A DNA stretch of 6,538 nt, taken from the NCBI GenBank assembly GCA_029561505.1, contig JAKQXK010000195.1:1-6538 (forward strand), in the 5' to 3' direction. Position 1 is the stretch's first letter, and every line of letters begins with the position of its first letter. The notes below the pieces were generated by a model, which saw only the letters and a program-made list of their open reading frames with translations, did not search any database and had not been told where the DNA came from. The translations under genes and the position numbers were made by a program. Source of the stretch: Spirochaetota bacterium (lineage in GTDB: Bacteria; Spirochaetota; Leptospiria; Turneriellales; Turneriellaceae). Below, in pieces: positions 6,207 to 6,538 of this stretch.

Positions 6207-6236
6207 AATATACCATGGTGCGACCCATTCCGTCAC
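6207..6236 (-). promoter_or_regulatory. Possible promoter of the exported nuclease gene
   Basis: On the minus strand GTGACG (6231-6236) and TATATT (6207-6212) are 18 nt apart; the -10 box ends 11 nt before ATG 6195, predicting a leader of only a few bases. The -35 match is partial, so this is tentative. If right, it excludes the GTG start at 6261. Confidence 0.3.
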
Positions 6237-6274
6237 GCATTTTCATAAATTTTGATAGCACGTTGTGTTTTCCT

Positions 6275-6304
6275 CGTAGAGACGCAGCATGCTGCGTCTC
6301 TACG
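6275..6304. repeat. Perfect 30-bp palindrome, REP-like element beside a RAYT gene
   Basis: CGTAGAGACGCAGCA (6275-6289) is followed without a spacer by its exact reverse complement (6290-6304), giving a 15-bp-arm perfect palindrome centred on GCATGC. As single-stranded DNA or RNA it would fold into a stable hairpin. It resembles from memory the GTAGAGACG...CGTCTCTAC palindromes that recur in many bacterial genomes. It lies 54 nt downstream of the stop of a REP-associated-type transposase, the usual position of a REP next to its RAYT. Its other edge is 13 nt from the GTG at 6261 of the nuclease frame. Only one copy is visible here. Confidence 0.75.
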
Positions 6305-6358
6305 GAATTGGCACGAATCCACGGCGATCGAAACCGGTGAATTATCCGTCACATTGTT

Positions 6359-6538
6359 TCATCGTGGTGGTTCGTTTAATCGGTCATTCGGCCAATTCAC
6401 CGGATTGTATGAAATATATAGACGTATTTTCCGCAAAGATTTATCATCACGAATAATACGGTCGTGATACCGGGATTGCCAGGCAAACGGTATGCCCTTT
6501 GCCGTCGCCCATTTTTTCACGGCCGATTTGTATGATCG
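6359..6538 (-). CDS. REP-associated tyrosine transposase (IS200-like, Y1) C-terminal fragment, cut by window edge
   Basis: The minus-strand frame is open from the right window edge for 59 codons to TGA at 6359-6361. The visible residues begin RSYKSAVKKWATAKGIPFAW and continue through QSRYHDRIIRDD, LRKIRLYISYNP and VNWPNDRLNEPPR. SYKS-AV-KW, then F-WQ-x-Y-H/Y-D-x-IIRD and I-x-YI-x-NP-x-x-W-x-x-D is the C-terminal signature of the Y1 transposase-like family of REP-associated tyrosine transposases. The catalytic HuH motif lies further upstream, outside the window; the Tyr in SRYHDRIIRD is in the position expected for the nucleophile region. Such proteins act on single-stranded REP hairpins, cutting and rejoining them. 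The A/T content here is higher than in the neighbouring genes, in keeping with transfer. Whether the gene is intact outside the window is unknown. Confidence 0.85.
   Translation of the reverse strand, partial: RSYKSAVKKWATAKGIPFAWQSRYHDRIIRDDKSLRKIRLYISYNPVNWPNDRLNEPPR

Noticed and set aside
6334..6403. 10-bp inverted repeat CCGGTGAATT (6334-6343) / AATTCACCGG (6394-6403) around the transposase stop
   Set aside because: One arm is inside coding sequence (PVNW), the 50-nt loop is large and there is no second feature such as a target duplication; likely chance, although it could be part of a transposon end.
1..6538. CRISPR array, tRNA, rRNA or riboswitch
   Set aside because: No regularly spaced direct repeats and no tRNA-like or rRNA-like segment was seen in reading the window; the short intergenic gaps (708-877, 4826-4920, 6196-6358) contain only the promoters, hairpins and palindrome listed.

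Overview
The window looks like chromosomal DNA of a moderately GC-rich Gram-negative bacterium. An inner-membrane metal-efflux RND pump implies two membranes. The ClpC (rather than ClpA) N-domain and an imperfect lipobox would fit a spirochaete of the Leptospiraceae, perhaps Turneriella-like. That assignment is from memory of family style and is tentative; no rRNA or other phylogenetic marker is present.

Layout, left to right. (1) Positions 1-707, minus strand: the 5' part of clpC, cut by the left window edge inside the first AAA+ module, just after Walker A. Its start codon lies only 6 nt below a near-consensus sigma70 -10 box, so the mRNA is probably leaderless. (2) Positions 878-1204, plus strand: a 108-aa cysteine-rich protein resembling a small thioredoxin-fold [2Fe-2S] ferredoxin/DUF1636-type protein, divergent from clpC. 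(3) Positions 1196-1234: a long hairpin overlapping its stop codon and separating it from the convergent gene. (4) Positions 1239-4368, minus strand: a CzcA-type heavy-metal RND efflux transporter (about 1045 aa in total) broken into two ORFs by a frameshift near 3400-3424. No adaptor (CzcB) or outer-membrane channel (CzcC) gene accompanies it. (5) Positions 4433-4825, minus strand: a small secreted His-rich protein of unknown family upstream of czcA, separated from it by a terminator-like hairpin plus T5 that could act as an attenuator. (6) Positions 4921-about 6195, minus strand: an exported FN3 + endonuclease/exonuclease/phosphatase-family nuclease with a complete catalytic motif set. (7) Positions 6275-6304: a perfect 30-bp palindrome (REP-like), followed at 6359-6538 (minus strand, cut by the right edge) by the C-terminus of a Y1 transposase of the REP-associated (RAYT/IS200-like) type.

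Functional reading: items 4 and 5 form a possible metal-homeostasis locus (secreted His-rich protein plus inner-membrane pump) that may now be inactive or depends on a sequence correction. Items 1 and 2 are housekeeping or stress-type neighbours. Items 6 and 7 mark an accessory edge with a repeat-mobilising transposase and its likely cognate palindrome. The most second-look-worthy signals are the palindrome/RAYT pair, the narrow czcA frameshift, the His-rich gene with its intergenic terminator, and the leaderless-looking promoters.
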